DNA of 64,000 bases from Shewanella metallivivens (GTDB taxonomy: Bacteria; Pseudomonadota; Gammaproteobacteria; Enterobacterales; Shewanellaceae). Below the pieces are notes generated by a model, which saw nothing but the letters and a program-made list of their open reading frames with translations, was not told the DNA's origin and searched no databases. A program made the translations under genes and the position numbers. This document shows positions 54,376 to 62,300 of the stretch, piece after piece; position 1 is the first letter of the stretch, and each line of letters begins with the position of its first letter. Where the stretch lies: contig NZ_JAQQPZ010000004.1 in the NCBI RefSeq assembly GCF_028750675.1, forward strand, positions 186,001 to 250,000, given 5' to 3'.

Positions 54376-54765
54376 ATGACAAATCTAGACATTATTAAAA
54401 GTACTTATGAAGGTAAAACCTCAGAAGACAACGGTAAAAACCTTAAGCGTTATATTTCAAACGAGACACGTTGGACTGAAGCTGCCGGCTTCCCTTATGC
54501 TGGGACGTATCAAGGATTTGATGAGATTGAAAAAAATGTATTTGCTCGTTTAAGCACTGAGTGGATTGATTACAATTTTGCAGTGGAAGACTATGTTGCC
54601 GCAGGTAACAAGGTTTTTGCTTATGGTACATATAGCGGAACCAATAAAGCCACTGGCCGATATTTCAAGGCGAGAGTAGCCCATCTTTGGACACTTAAAG
54701 ATGGAAAAGTCATCAGTTTTGAACAATTTGTCGATAGCAAAACTGTTTATGATGCGATGGTATAA
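54376..54765 (+). CDS. SnoaL-like/NTF2-fold protein
   Basis: 129-residue protein of the nuclear transport factor 2-like fold (SnoaL-like), commonly small isomerases, cyclases or of unknown function. WTEAAGFPYAGTYQGFDEI near residue 35 and YGTYSGTNKATGRYFKARV further on fit the fold. It ends the LysR-divergent set, separated by a hairpin from the metallo-hydrolase. A strong terminator follows. Confidence 0.8.
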   Translation: MTNLDIIKSTYEGKTSEDNGKNLKRYISNETRWTEAAGFPYAGTYQGFDEIEKNVFARLSTEWIDYNFAVEDYVAAGNKVFAYGTYSGTNKATGRYFKARVAHLWTLKDGKVISFEQFVDSKTVYDAMV

Positions 54766-54831
54766 ACAATGTCGTTGACTTAACGATTACTCATTCAAGG
54801 ACTAAGGCTAAGTCAGTATTTATCGGCTAAT

Positions 54832-54862
54832 AAAAAAGGAGCCTGGTTAAGGCCCCTTTTTT
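54832..54862 (+). terminator. Terminator of the SnoaL-like gene
   Basis: AAAAAAGGAGCC pairs with GGCCCCTTTTTT (one mismatch) around a 7-nt loop with a T run. Confidence 0.8.
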
Positions 54863-54918
54863 GGGGTAAATGATCGATATCAATAAGCTTTAGATAATCT
54901 ACTCTTGATAGCTTTAGC

Positions 54919-55008
54919 TTAGAAACGGCCAACAACATCAATTGCAGCACCGAAACCGTCTACGTCAGAATCAAGTACTTTTGATAGTTCAAACGTAGCA
55001 AAAATGCG
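54919..55008 (-). pseudogene. C-terminal fragment of an outer-membrane porin
   Basis: On the minus strand, about 29 in-frame codons end in AAIDVVGRF followed by a stop, the classic aromatic terminal beta-strand of an outer-membrane beta-barrel. Upstream the barrel is missing; the sequence joins the serine hydrolase relic. Evidence of a past rearrangement joining unrelated genes. Confidence 0.5.
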
Positions 55009-55483
55009 TCATTCATACGTAACCAGTCAGCGGTTTTTGCAGCAAAATCTGTGGCACACCATCGGCATGGAAAGCGATGCCTATTGGCTTACCGACTCCC
55101 AAGGTACTGTTTTTGCCCTAGGCGGCTTAAATGTTACCACCCGCGACTACGCCCGCTTTGGCCGATTGCTACTAAATAATGGCGAGTTTAACGGCAAGCA
55201 AATCGTCTCTGCTGAGTAGATAAAAGCCGCCACCACGCCCCAATCAGAATACCTTAAACCACAACAAGACAAACTTGGGTACGGTTACCAAATTTGGCTA
55301 CCACCAGAAGCACAGCAAGGTGAATTCTTTTGCGTTGGCGTTTATGGGCAATATATCTATGTGAACCAACAACACAATGTGGTCATTGTAAAAAACAGTG
55401 CCGATTTACACTTTCAAGACGAGCTGATATCAAAGCATGAAACCATCGCGTTTTTCCGCGAAATTGTGGCGTCATTACAATAA
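55004..55483 (+). pseudogene. Relic of class-C beta-lactamase/DD-peptidase-like serine hydrolase
   Basis: C-terminal portion of an S12-type serine hydrolase: NLWHTIGMESDAYW, GGLNVTTRDYARFGRLLLNN, and after an in-frame TAG (55217-55219, where TGG would be expected: SAE-W-IKAAT), GYGYQIWLPP and FFCVGVYGQYIYVN to the TAA at 55481. The N-terminal half with the SXXK nucleophile motif is missing. Two defects, a truncated start and an amber codon, make it a pseudogene. A related fragment lies at 50587. Confidence 0.8.
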
Positions 55484-55607
55484 AGGCCTCCCCTAAACCA
55501 TAGTACCCCAAAAACATTAACGAGCTCACTTGATAGGGCCCGTTTGAAGGGGGACTATGCATTAACCAACGCTATTGAATCTACCGGCAATTTTCACTGC
55601 AAACAAC

Positions 55608-56795
55608 TCAACCTCGGTGCTCTGCACAATCTAAAACAGCTTCCTTTTTGCCTTTTGGCAACAAAATGTTAGCCACGATGACTAACATCAACATCACCCA
55701 AACCACAGGCCATAACGTTCCGTTATAAAGTTGGGTCGTCAGCCCTCCCATTAATGCTCCGCCAGTAAACTGCCCAGCCCCTAACAGTGCTGATGCTGAG
55801 CCGGTATTTTCGGTAAACTGGCTCATGTACAACGCATTGGCATTAGGCATAATGGCACCAACCATGCCTACGGCTCCCATAATGCCAAATACAAACAGAT
55901 ACAATGAGGCGTCAAACGCGGTAAAGCTGAGTAACAGCAACACAAAAAATGCCTGACACAAAATAGCCACTCGCAACAATGTATTGGCCGGCTTACGGTT
56001 AAGCAGTTTTGAATTGCTTCTATTCACTAAAATATTCATCACCGTATTAGCCGCAAATACCAATCCGAATATTTGTTCACTTAAGCCAAACTGAACCTGA
56101 TAAATAAATGACGCATTAGTGATAAACACCATCATGACACTGTAGCCGCAGGCCTGTACCAGCAAGTAGCGCATGGCAGTGGTGTTTTTCATCACTAACA
56201 GATAACGCCGATACGCAGGGATTTTTACCTGTTGAGTTTTAGCGGGGCATTGAGGTAATGACTTAGCCACAAGTATCGCGACAAACACTGCATAGCCCGC
56301 GGTAAAATAGAAAATATTCTGCCATTTGCCCGTTAACAGAATTAGCGCGCCAATACTCGGGGCAATCGCAGGAGCAAGCACCATAATAAGTGCAATTAAG
56401 CCAAACAGTTTTGCAGCGGCATTTCCGCTCTCTCTCATCCTAACTAACGGCGCAACACAAACACCTGCAAATCCCCCACCTACAGCTTGAAAAATCCGCG
56501 AAATTTGAATCACATTAAGGTCACTGGCAGAGGCAATAACCAGCGAACTCAAGGCATACAGCAACAGCCCACCCACAATAATGCTGCGTTTTTCAAAGCG
56601 ATCTGCAAGCGGGCCACCAATAAGCTGGCCCATCGCCATACCCACAAAATAAAAACTGACCGTCGTTGCAACAGAATCAATACCCACGCCCAAATACTCT
56701 GACATGGAGGGAATACCCGGCAAATAAGCATCAACCGCAAAAGGACCTGCGGCCATCACCAACGCCATCAAAAAGACAAAATGCCCTTTGGACAT
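55608..56795 (-). CDS. MFS transporter, Bcr/CflA drug-efflux family
   Basis: 395-residue transporter of the major facilitator superfamily, Bcr/CflA subfamily (14-TM-like 12-helix proton antiporters for drugs and metabolites). GPFAVDAYLPGIPSM in helix 1 and RFEKRSIIVGGLLLY after helix 2 are typical. The start has GAGGTG. It is divergent from a MarR gene, with overlapping promoters and two operators between, so it is probably repressed by that MarR protein. Confidence 0.88.
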   Translation of the reverse strand: MSKGHFVFLMALVMAAGPFAVDAYLPGIPSMSEYLGVGIDSVATTVSFYFVGMAMGQLIGGPLADRFEKRSIIVGGLLLYALSSLVIASASDLNVIQISRIFQAVGGGFAGVCVAPLVRMRESGNAAAKLFGLIALIMVLAPAIAPSIGALILLTGKWQNIFYFTAGYAVFVAILVAKSLPQCPAKTQQVKIPAYRRYLLVMKNTTAMRYLLVQACGYSVMMVFITNASFIYQVQFGLSEQIFGLVFAANTVMNILVNRSNSKLLNRKPANTLLRVAILCQAFFVLLLLSFTAFDASLYLFVFGIMGAVGMVGAIMPNANALYMSQFTENTGSASALLGAGQFTGGALMGGLTTQLYNGTLWPVVWVMLMLVIVANILLPKGKKEAVLDCAEHRG

Positions 56796-56818
56796 AACAC
56801 CTCACCAACAATCTTTAT

Positions 56819-56868
56819 TATCTTCCCAGGAAGATATATTAGCTTGAGGTTATCTTTCTGGCAAGATA
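56819..56868. promoter_or_regulatory. Twin MarR operators over divergent promoters
   Basis: TATCTT-N6-AAGATA occurs at 56819-56836 (a perfect 8-bp palindrome core, TATCTTCC/GGAAGATA) and at 56851-56868. The marR promoter (TTGAGG, 17 bases, TATAAT) has the second site in its spacer; the MFS promoter on the minus strand (TTGCCA, 17 bases, TAATAT) overlaps the second site with its -35 and reaches the first with its -10. Confidence 0.75.
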
Positions 56869-56906
56869 TAATTGCCAGCCAATCGTATACTGATGAAGCG
56901 ACAACG

Positions 56907-57404
56907 ATGATAGAGAAGTTTGAAACCTTTCTTTCTTTAATGAAGGAGAACTGGCCAGAAGCTTATGAGGACATGATTCCCTCACTGCCATTAATTGATA
57001 AAATTCAGTCTATTAATGAAGAGAAACGCAGCAAAACAATGGCAGAATATGGTCTGCAGACCTCTGATTTTGGGCTACTCACTGCGCTAAGAAGAACCCC
57101 CGCTCCGCACCTACTGATGCCCACACAAATTATGGACTACATGCTCATCAGTTCCGGCGGCTTAACCAAAGCACTGTACCGACTTGAACAAAAAGCCTTA
57201 ATATCCAGAAGCCCTTCTTCAGAAGACGGCCGAGTCAAGCGTGTGCAATTAACCGCAAAAGGTAAACAGGTCATAGAAGAAATTGTTGTTAAGGCGCAGG
57301 AAAGTCACAGATTGATGAACGCAAGCTTTTCTGAACAAGAAAAAAATCAACTTGATATGTTATTGAGAAAATTACTCAATACACTAGAGGCACCTGGTAA
57401 TTAA
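56907..57404 (+). CDS. MarR-family regulator
   Basis: 165-residue MarR-type winged-helix regulator. GLLTALRRTP, QIMDYMLISSGGLTKALYRLE and SPSSEDGRVKRVQLTAKG form the wHTH with the wing. I start at the ATG at 56907 (MIEKFETFLS); the open frame is longer by 42 residues but overlaps the operator region. It is divergent from an MFS efflux gene and likely represses both through two TATCTT-N6-AAGATA sites. Confidence 0.87.
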   Translation: MIEKFETFLSLMKENWPEAYEDMIPSLPLIDKIQSINEEKRSKTMAEYGLQTSDFGLLTALRRTPAPHLLMPTQIMDYMLISSGGLTKALYRLEQKALISRSPSSEDGRVKRVQLTAKGKQVIEEIVVKAQESHRLMNASFSEQEKNQLDMLLRKLLNTLEAPGN

Positions 57405-57608
57405 TTGATGCAATCAGTCAATAAGGGTCCGTAAAGACAAAGCGATGCTATAGGTCAAATCACGCGCATCTATTCAATAGTACATACTTGATATTGCCAG
57501 TTAAGTGTCCAAATAGCATTGCGAGGAGAATAAAAGTAGGATTATCAACTCATCCCAAACAGTAAAAATGTGGCTAAAAGTCCAAGCAAAAATAGATAAA
57601 TATGAATG

Positions 57609-58325
57609 CTATTGAGTATGTCGATATTCTTCTTCAATGCCATCAAGTAAGACTAAAAAGTCTAATAAATGCGCTCTCATTGCTTGCTCTGCACCAGCCT
57701 CATCGCCTGCAATCACAGCATCAATAATAGAATGATGCATGCCCGGGGGATGTATTTTATCAGTATCAGGTTGAAACTTACTGGCAATTGAACCCACTAA
57801 CTGAATCAATGACTTATCAATAGCGGTTAAAAAGCGGTTATTACACATATCTGCCAGCAAATAATGAATTTTGCTTCTTAACATGACAGTTTCAGGGTAT
57901 TCCAATGTCAGGCTTTCATTGGCATTCGCCTCGAGTAACAATTTAGCATACTCAGGAGTACAGTGTTTTGCCGCAAGACCTGCAACAATGGGTTCAATAT
58001 GTAAGCGCGCTTGGCAGATCTCATTAAATGACATTTTACCTAAAAAGAACAAATCGTTGCAGTCACTACTTAACCGATCAAATGTCATTTCTTTTACAAA
58101 AGCACCGCCAGTAGCGCCTTGCTTAATGACCACAAGTCCGCGGGCTTCTAACGATTTTATCGCTTCTCTAACAACCGTGCGACTCACGGCAAATTTTTCG
58201 ATCAACTCGCGCTCCGAGGGCAGTTTATCACCCGCGGAAAATCGCCCTGAGAAAATAGCTTCTCTGAGCTGATTAAAAACTTCATCAGATGCCTTTATCT
58301 GCTTGATTGGTTTGAAGTTATTCAA
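57609..58325 (-). CDS. FadR-type GntR regulator (FCD domain)
   Basis: 238-residue GntR-family regulator, FadR/FCD subfamily. N-terminal wHTH: GDKLPSERELIEKFAVSRTV followed by VREAIKSLEARGLV. C-terminal FCD domain with candidate metal-binding histidines in KIHYLLAD, MHHSIIDA and RAHLLDF; such domains sense carboxylic acids. TTG start with TAAGGACG upstream. It is divergent from the flavoprotein/cytochrome/porin/esterase cluster, with a 25-bp palindrome between, so it is its probable regulator. The effector would be a small carboxylate. Confidence 0.85.
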   Translation of the reverse strand: MNNFKPIKQIKASDEVFNQLREAIFSGRFSAGDKLPSERELIEKFAVSRTVVREAIKSLEARGLVVIKQGATGGAFVKEMTFDRLSSDCNDLFFLGKMSFNEICQARLHIEPIVAGLAAKHCTPEYAKLLLEANANESLTLEYPETVMLRSKIHYLLADMCNNRFLTAIDKSLIQLVGSIASKFQPDTDKIHPPGMHHSIIDAVIAGDEAGAEQAMRAHLLDFLVLLDGIEEEYRHTQ

Positions 58326-58785
58326 AATACGTCCTTACGCTACTTTATCGTCCAATTGTAACACAGCGTCACCACCAAAGAGTACTACTGTTAAACCTAA
58401 AGCAGTAAATATAATTCCCCTTTAAAAAACAATAGATTAAATAACCTCGCAACCCTCTTTACCTCATCAAAAACTCCTGCTAGGAGCCCTGCTGTTTCAC
58501 AAATAGCTTATTTAAGCAGCAAGTCACAAAATAATTAATTTTGCGGATGGCTGCAAAAATTTAACAACCAACGCTTATTATGAAACGTTATATGTCATAC
58601 ATTTAACGTATCAGAAGTGGAGAGTAAAAATTAGTCATGACTAATAACAAAGGCTTTATCTACTTTTTGAACAAACCTACTTAAGTCAGTAGAAAACAGT
58701 CGTTCTAAGCGGTTATGACCGGGTTCTATATCAAAGTCTTGATGACGGATCTGCCTCGAGCCGTGAGGGGTAAAGGAGTTTTAAA
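58326..58785. other. Divergent promoter region of the respiratory cluster
   Basis: 460 bases between the FadR-type gene and the flavoprotein gene. It contains the 25-bp inverted repeat at 58585-58609 and a GTAAAGGAG ribosome site at the right end. No gene seen. Confidence 0.4.
58585..58609. promoter_or_regulatory. 25-bp palindromic operator
   Basis: ACGTTATATGT and ACATTTAACGT flank a 3-base centre (CAT), pairing at 10 of 11 positions. The inner TGT-N3-ACA matches the short spacing typical of FCD/FadR-subfamily sites. It is about 177 bases before the flavoprotein start and 260 bases from the regulator start. Confidence 0.65.
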
Positions 58786-60462
58786 ATGAGTAAAAATGAT
58801 TCAAACAAGTCGAATGAAATCGACCAATATACCCGCAATGTCCTGCAAAATGGTCTTTCACGACGCAGTTTTTTAACTCGTGCCGCTATGGGTACTGGCG
58901 CCGTCGCTTTTACAGGTCTTACTGGCAGCATGGCCACAGCCTCAACAGATGATTGCGTTAAAACGGCCAAGAGCTCAGATGGCGGTGCAACGCTCGAATT
59001 CATGCCAAAACCGAAACCGATTTCTGACAGAGATATTGTTTCAACTCAAACATTTGATGTCGTTGTCGTTGGTGCAGGTGCATCTGGTGTACCCGCTGCG
59101 TTATCTGCTGCTGAAAACGGTGCCAAAGTAGCGGTATTGCAAAAGCAAGCCATTGTGGTTTCGCAAGGTAATACAGGATCTGGCATCGATTTAGCCAACA
59201 GTGACAAAGCCGCAGTAGAAGCCATGGTAAACCGCTTAATGGGCGACAGTGCCCACCGCTGTCACCCTGAACTCGTGAGAGAATGGGCATACAACTCTGG
59301 TGAAGCCGTTTCATGGGTGATCGACCGCGCTAAAAAAGGTGGCGCACAAATCGTTGACCAAGGCACTAAAGTGCAACATGGCATTCATGGTGTTACCGAA
59401 CATAAACTTAACTTTGTTACCTCATATTGTGGACCTAAGCCTTACACCACAGGTGACGGCATGCGTGCTTTAGCTAAAGTGGCAGAAAAAGCTGGGGTTA
59501 AATTCTTCTTCAACATGCCAGCTCAGCAACTTGTTCAAGATGACTCAGGCAAAGTGATTGGGGTTATCGCCCAAGACCGTGACGGTAAATACCACAAATA
59601 CATGGCCAAAAAAGGCGTGATTTTGTCTTCAGGTGATTACCAAAACAACGAAGCAATGTGTAACTTCTTCATCCCTGATTTGAAAAACTTTGAACGTAAA
59701 CAAATGGATCGTACCGGTGACGGTTTCTCAATGGCATATTGGGCAGGCGGCGTTATCGAACCAATTGGCCACACCAAAATGCTCCATGACTTTGATGCAG
59801 GCCCTGCGTCAATGTGTGATATGCCGTTCCTTGCCGTCAACCGCAAAGGTGAGCGCTTCGTCAATGAAACCGTTGCTATGTCACTGATGAACAACTATCT
59901 ACGTGATGAAGAAAATGCCGGTCACTACTCGCAAGTCTTCGACGCGAACTACATGGAACAAGCAGCGAACTGGCCAGGCAAACTCTACTCGCCTGAGCAG
60001 ATGAAAATCTACATGCCAGAAGATCCATCACCAAAGATTGGCGTTTACGAGTCTCAAATTAATACCTACTCAGCCAATACCTTAGAAGAGCTCGCAGTCA
60101 AACTAGAATGCGACCCTAAAACCTTCGTTGCCAATGTGAAGCGCTACAACGAGCTATGCAAAACCGGCAAAGATGATGATTTTGGTAAGCCTTCAGCAAA
60201 AATGCTGCCAGTGGTAAAAGCACCTTTTTATGGCATTCATCGCCGCATGCGCATCTCAACCTTGTGTTCAGGCATGCTCGTGGACAAAAACCATCAAGCA
60301 CTGGATGCAGACGGCAACAAAATTGGCGGTTTATTTGTTATCGGTAACCTTGGCGGTGGCTTCTATGGCGGTGTCGACTACCCACTCACCGTATTCGGTT
60401 TGTCATTAGGACGTTGCTACACATTTGGCTACTTAGCAGGTAAGTACGTCGCCAAACTGTAA
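58786..60462 (+). CDS. Tat-exported FAD-dependent reductase (fumarate reductase/flavocytochrome c-type flavoprotein)
   Basis: 558-residue periplasmic flavoprotein. It has a twin-arginine signal (SRRSFL, then a hydrophobic stretch), an FAD-binding Rossmann motif (VVVVGAGASGVPAALSA) and the FAD_binding_2 fold of the fumarate reductase/urocanate reductase family. No heme or FMN-binding domain is attached; the tetraheme cytochrome 67 bases downstream should deliver the electrons. NRKGERFVNET is conserved, but the C-terminal region reads GVDYPLTVFGLSLGRC rather than the NRLGGNA of fumarate reductase, and no HTMGG motif is seen. The substrate is therefore probably not fumarate. AAAGGAG precedes the start. 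Confidence 0.88.
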   Translation: MSKNDSNKSNEIDQYTRNVLQNGLSRRSFLTRAAMGTGAVAFTGLTGSMATASTDDCVKTAKSSDGGATLEFMPKPKPISDRDIVSTQTFDVVVVGAGASGVPAALSAAENGAKVAVLQKQAIVVSQGNTGSGIDLANSDKAAVEAMVNRLMGDSAHRCHPELVREWAYNSGEAVSWVIDRAKKGGAQIVDQGTKVQHGIHGVTEHKLNFVTSYCGPKPYTTGDGMRALAKVAEKAGVKFFFNMPAQQLVQDDSGKVIGVIAQDRDGKYHKYMAKKGVILSSGDYQNNEAMCNFFIPDLKNFERKQMDRTGDGFSMAYWAGGVIEPIGHTKMLHDFDAGPASMCDMPFLAVNRKGERFVNETVAMSLMNNYLRDEENAGHYSQVFDANYMEQAANWPGKLYSPEQMKIYMPEDPSPKIGVYESQINTYSANTLEELAVKLECDPKTFVANVKRYNELCKTGKDDDFGKPSAKMLPVVKAPFYGIHRRMRISTLCSGMLVDKNHQALDADGNKIGGLFVIGNLGGGFYGGVDYPLTVFGLSLGRCYTFGYLAGKYVAKL

Positions 60463-60529
60463 CCCAAAAAGACAAGTAAATGGATGCCAGACCTTTGGCA
60501 CCTTTCACACAGAATTATGGAATAACACA

Positions 60530-60886
60530 ATGAAAAAATTAACACTGCGCAACATCATGCTTTGTCTTGCATTGAGCTTTTTCGCAAGCAGTGCAATGGC
60601 TGATAAAACCACCTTACTCGACCAAACTCATGCAGCTAAAGGACTTAAATGTGCCAGCTGCCATGGTAACGCCGAACAACGCGAAGCGGTCACTATGACC
60701 AAATGCATCAAATGTCATAACACCGAAAAGTTGGCTAAAAAAACCAAAGATGTAAAACCAACAAACCCACATGAAAACCGCCACTTTGGCACCGAAACCG
60801 ACTGTGCAAAATGCCACAACGTACACCAGAAGTCTGAAAACTACTGCGGTAGCTGTCACCTTCGTTTTGACTTTGTGGTCCCTTAA
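60530..60886 (+). CDS. Periplasmic tetraheme cytochrome c
   Basis: 118-residue exported cytochrome with a signal peptide (cleaved after SAMA) and four CXXCH heme sites: CASCH, CIKCH, CAKCH and CGSCH. Size and heme spacing resemble the small tetraheme cytochrome and the N-terminal heme domain of Shewanella flavocytochrome c. It is likely the electron donor of the upstream flavoprotein, taking electrons from CymA-type quinol dehydrogenases, as with fumarate reductase Fcc3. Separate flavoprotein and cytochrome subunits resemble the methacrylate reductase arrangement in Geobacter-type bacteria. Confidence 0.9.
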   Translation: MKKLTLRNIMLCLALSFFASSAMADKTTLLDQTHAAKGLKCASCHGNAEQREAVTMTKCIKCHNTEKLAKKTKDVKPTNPHENRHFGTETDCAKCHNVHQKSENYCGSCHLRFDFVVP

Positions 60887-60942
60887 AATAGTAAGGCCCC
60901 CGATATCTCGACCATAAAAAGTCAATACGAAACAGGATGAGA

Positions 60943-62199
60943 ATGATGAATATTAAAACTAAATTATTACCGCTAGTCGTAGCATGTCTAGCCGCAAGCC
61001 CAGCCTTTGCCGCTGAGCCAATGGCAAACATATTTAATGATGCAACCTTGAAAGGTCAATTCCAACTTTTTGATTTTCAACGTAACTTTGATGGTGATAG
61101 CACAGATCGCCACGACACCTCGTTCGGTGGTTTATTCTACCTGCGTTCAGGTGAAGCTAATGGCATCAGTTTTGGCGGCTCATTTGCGTCAGCAAACCCA
61201 ATATGGGAGTCAAACAACGACGGGCTTTACGGCCTTGTAGGTGGTGGCGCACCTGGCTCAGTTGTCGAGCGTACCGCTGTTAACCGTTTACAAGAGTACT
61301 TTGTCAGCGGCAACTGGTACGACACACAAATCGTGGTCGGTGCACAAGAGTTACGTACCCCAATGATGAACCCGTTCCCATTACGTGCTATTCCGTTCAC
61401 GTATCGTGGTGCCAGTGTTAAAAATACCTCTATAGAAAATTTAGCGATATCAGCACTATACATCACAGACTACATGGGTTGGACTGACGAAGAGTTTAAC
61501 AACGTATCAAGCGGGATCCGCAGTGAGTTTGCACGTAAAGGTGTCATTGTCGATGTAGAAGACAACCCAATCTATGCGCTAGGTTTAGACTACAACCTGC
61601 CAATCGAAGCGATAAACGCTAAGACCAGTTTGTGGTACTACAGCATGGAAGATGTGTATAACCAGTACCATGTTAAGTTAAACCTTAGCGGCGAAATGGG
61701 TGCAGCTAACTGGTATTTCAATCCATCTTACCTAAAGCAAGACTCAACTGGTGCACTTAGTCAAACCGAAGCGCAATTTGACACATACCAAGCGGGTTTC
61801 CACTTAGGGATGAAATGGAACGGATTTGATGCAACAGTAAAATATGTTACCACCGGTGACGGCGACGTTGTGGCACCATTTGGCGATGACAAAGTCATCA
61901 TCCAACAAGTGGTTCAATCAGCACGCGCTAACGAAGATGGCTACGGCTTACAACTTGCTTATCAATTTGCACCAGATTCTGCATTAAGTGGCGTTAGCAC
62001 TTATGTTAACTGGGCAAACTATGAAATTGATGGCGACTCAAGTAAAGACATCGACGAAACCGACTTTTCAGTGGTGTACGATCTAGCCAAATATGTTGAC
62101 GGTTTAAGCGTACGCGCACGTCATGCCATTGTGAACTACTCAACAGGTGACGACTTAACCGATACGCGTTTCTACGTTTACTACAAGTTCGCAATTTAA
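60943..62199 (+). CDS. Outer-membrane porin (OprD-like)
   Basis: About 418-residue outer-membrane barrel with a signal peptide (cleaved after PAFA-AEP) and a terminal YYKFAI strand. ELRTPMMNPFPLRAIPFTYRG resembles loop 3-region sequences of OprD-type substrate-specific porins, which admit carboxylates or aromatic acids in Pseudomonas. The start is taken at 60943 or 60946, since the ATG at 60937 touches its ribosome site AGGATGAG. It sits between the cytochrome and the esterase genes, so it probably brings in the substrate. Confidence 0.82.
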   Translation: MMNIKTKLLPLVVACLAASPAFAAEPMANIFNDATLKGQFQLFDFQRNFDGDSTDRHDTSFGGLFYLRSGEANGISFGGSFASANPIWESNNDGLYGLVGGGAPGSVVERTAVNRLQEYFVSGNWYDTQIVVGAQELRTPMMNPFPLRAIPFTYRGASVKNTSIENLAISALYITDYMGWTDEEFNNVSSGIRSEFARKGVIVDVEDNPIYALGLDYNLPIEAINAKTSLWYYSMEDVYNQYHVKLNLSGEMGAANWYFNPSYLKQDSTGALSQTEAQFDTYQAGFHLGMKWNGFDATVKYVTTGDGDVVAPFGDDKVIIQQVVQSARANEDGYGLQLAYQFAPDSALSGVSTYVNWANYEIDGDSSKDIDETDFSVVYDLAKYVDGLSVRARHAIVNYSTGDDLTDTRFYVYYKFAI

Positions 62200-62235
62200 T
62201 CTTCGTAACAAAAGCTTACGCAGCTTTCATTAAGT

Positions 62236-62266
62236 AAAGGGCCACCGCTCCCGGCCCTTTTACTTT
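62236..62266 (+). terminator. Weak terminator or attenuator between porin and esterase
   Basis: AAAGGGCC pairs with GGCCCTTT around a 9-nt loop, with a broken T-rich tail (TACTTTTT). It may reduce read-through into the esterase gene. Confidence 0.5.
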
Positions 62267-62300
62267 TTGATTGACTCTCAATTCGCAAAAAGGATTTCCC

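Noticed and set aside
57871..58272. 133-codon plus-strand frame
   Set aside because: Antisense shadow of the FadR-type regulator gene.
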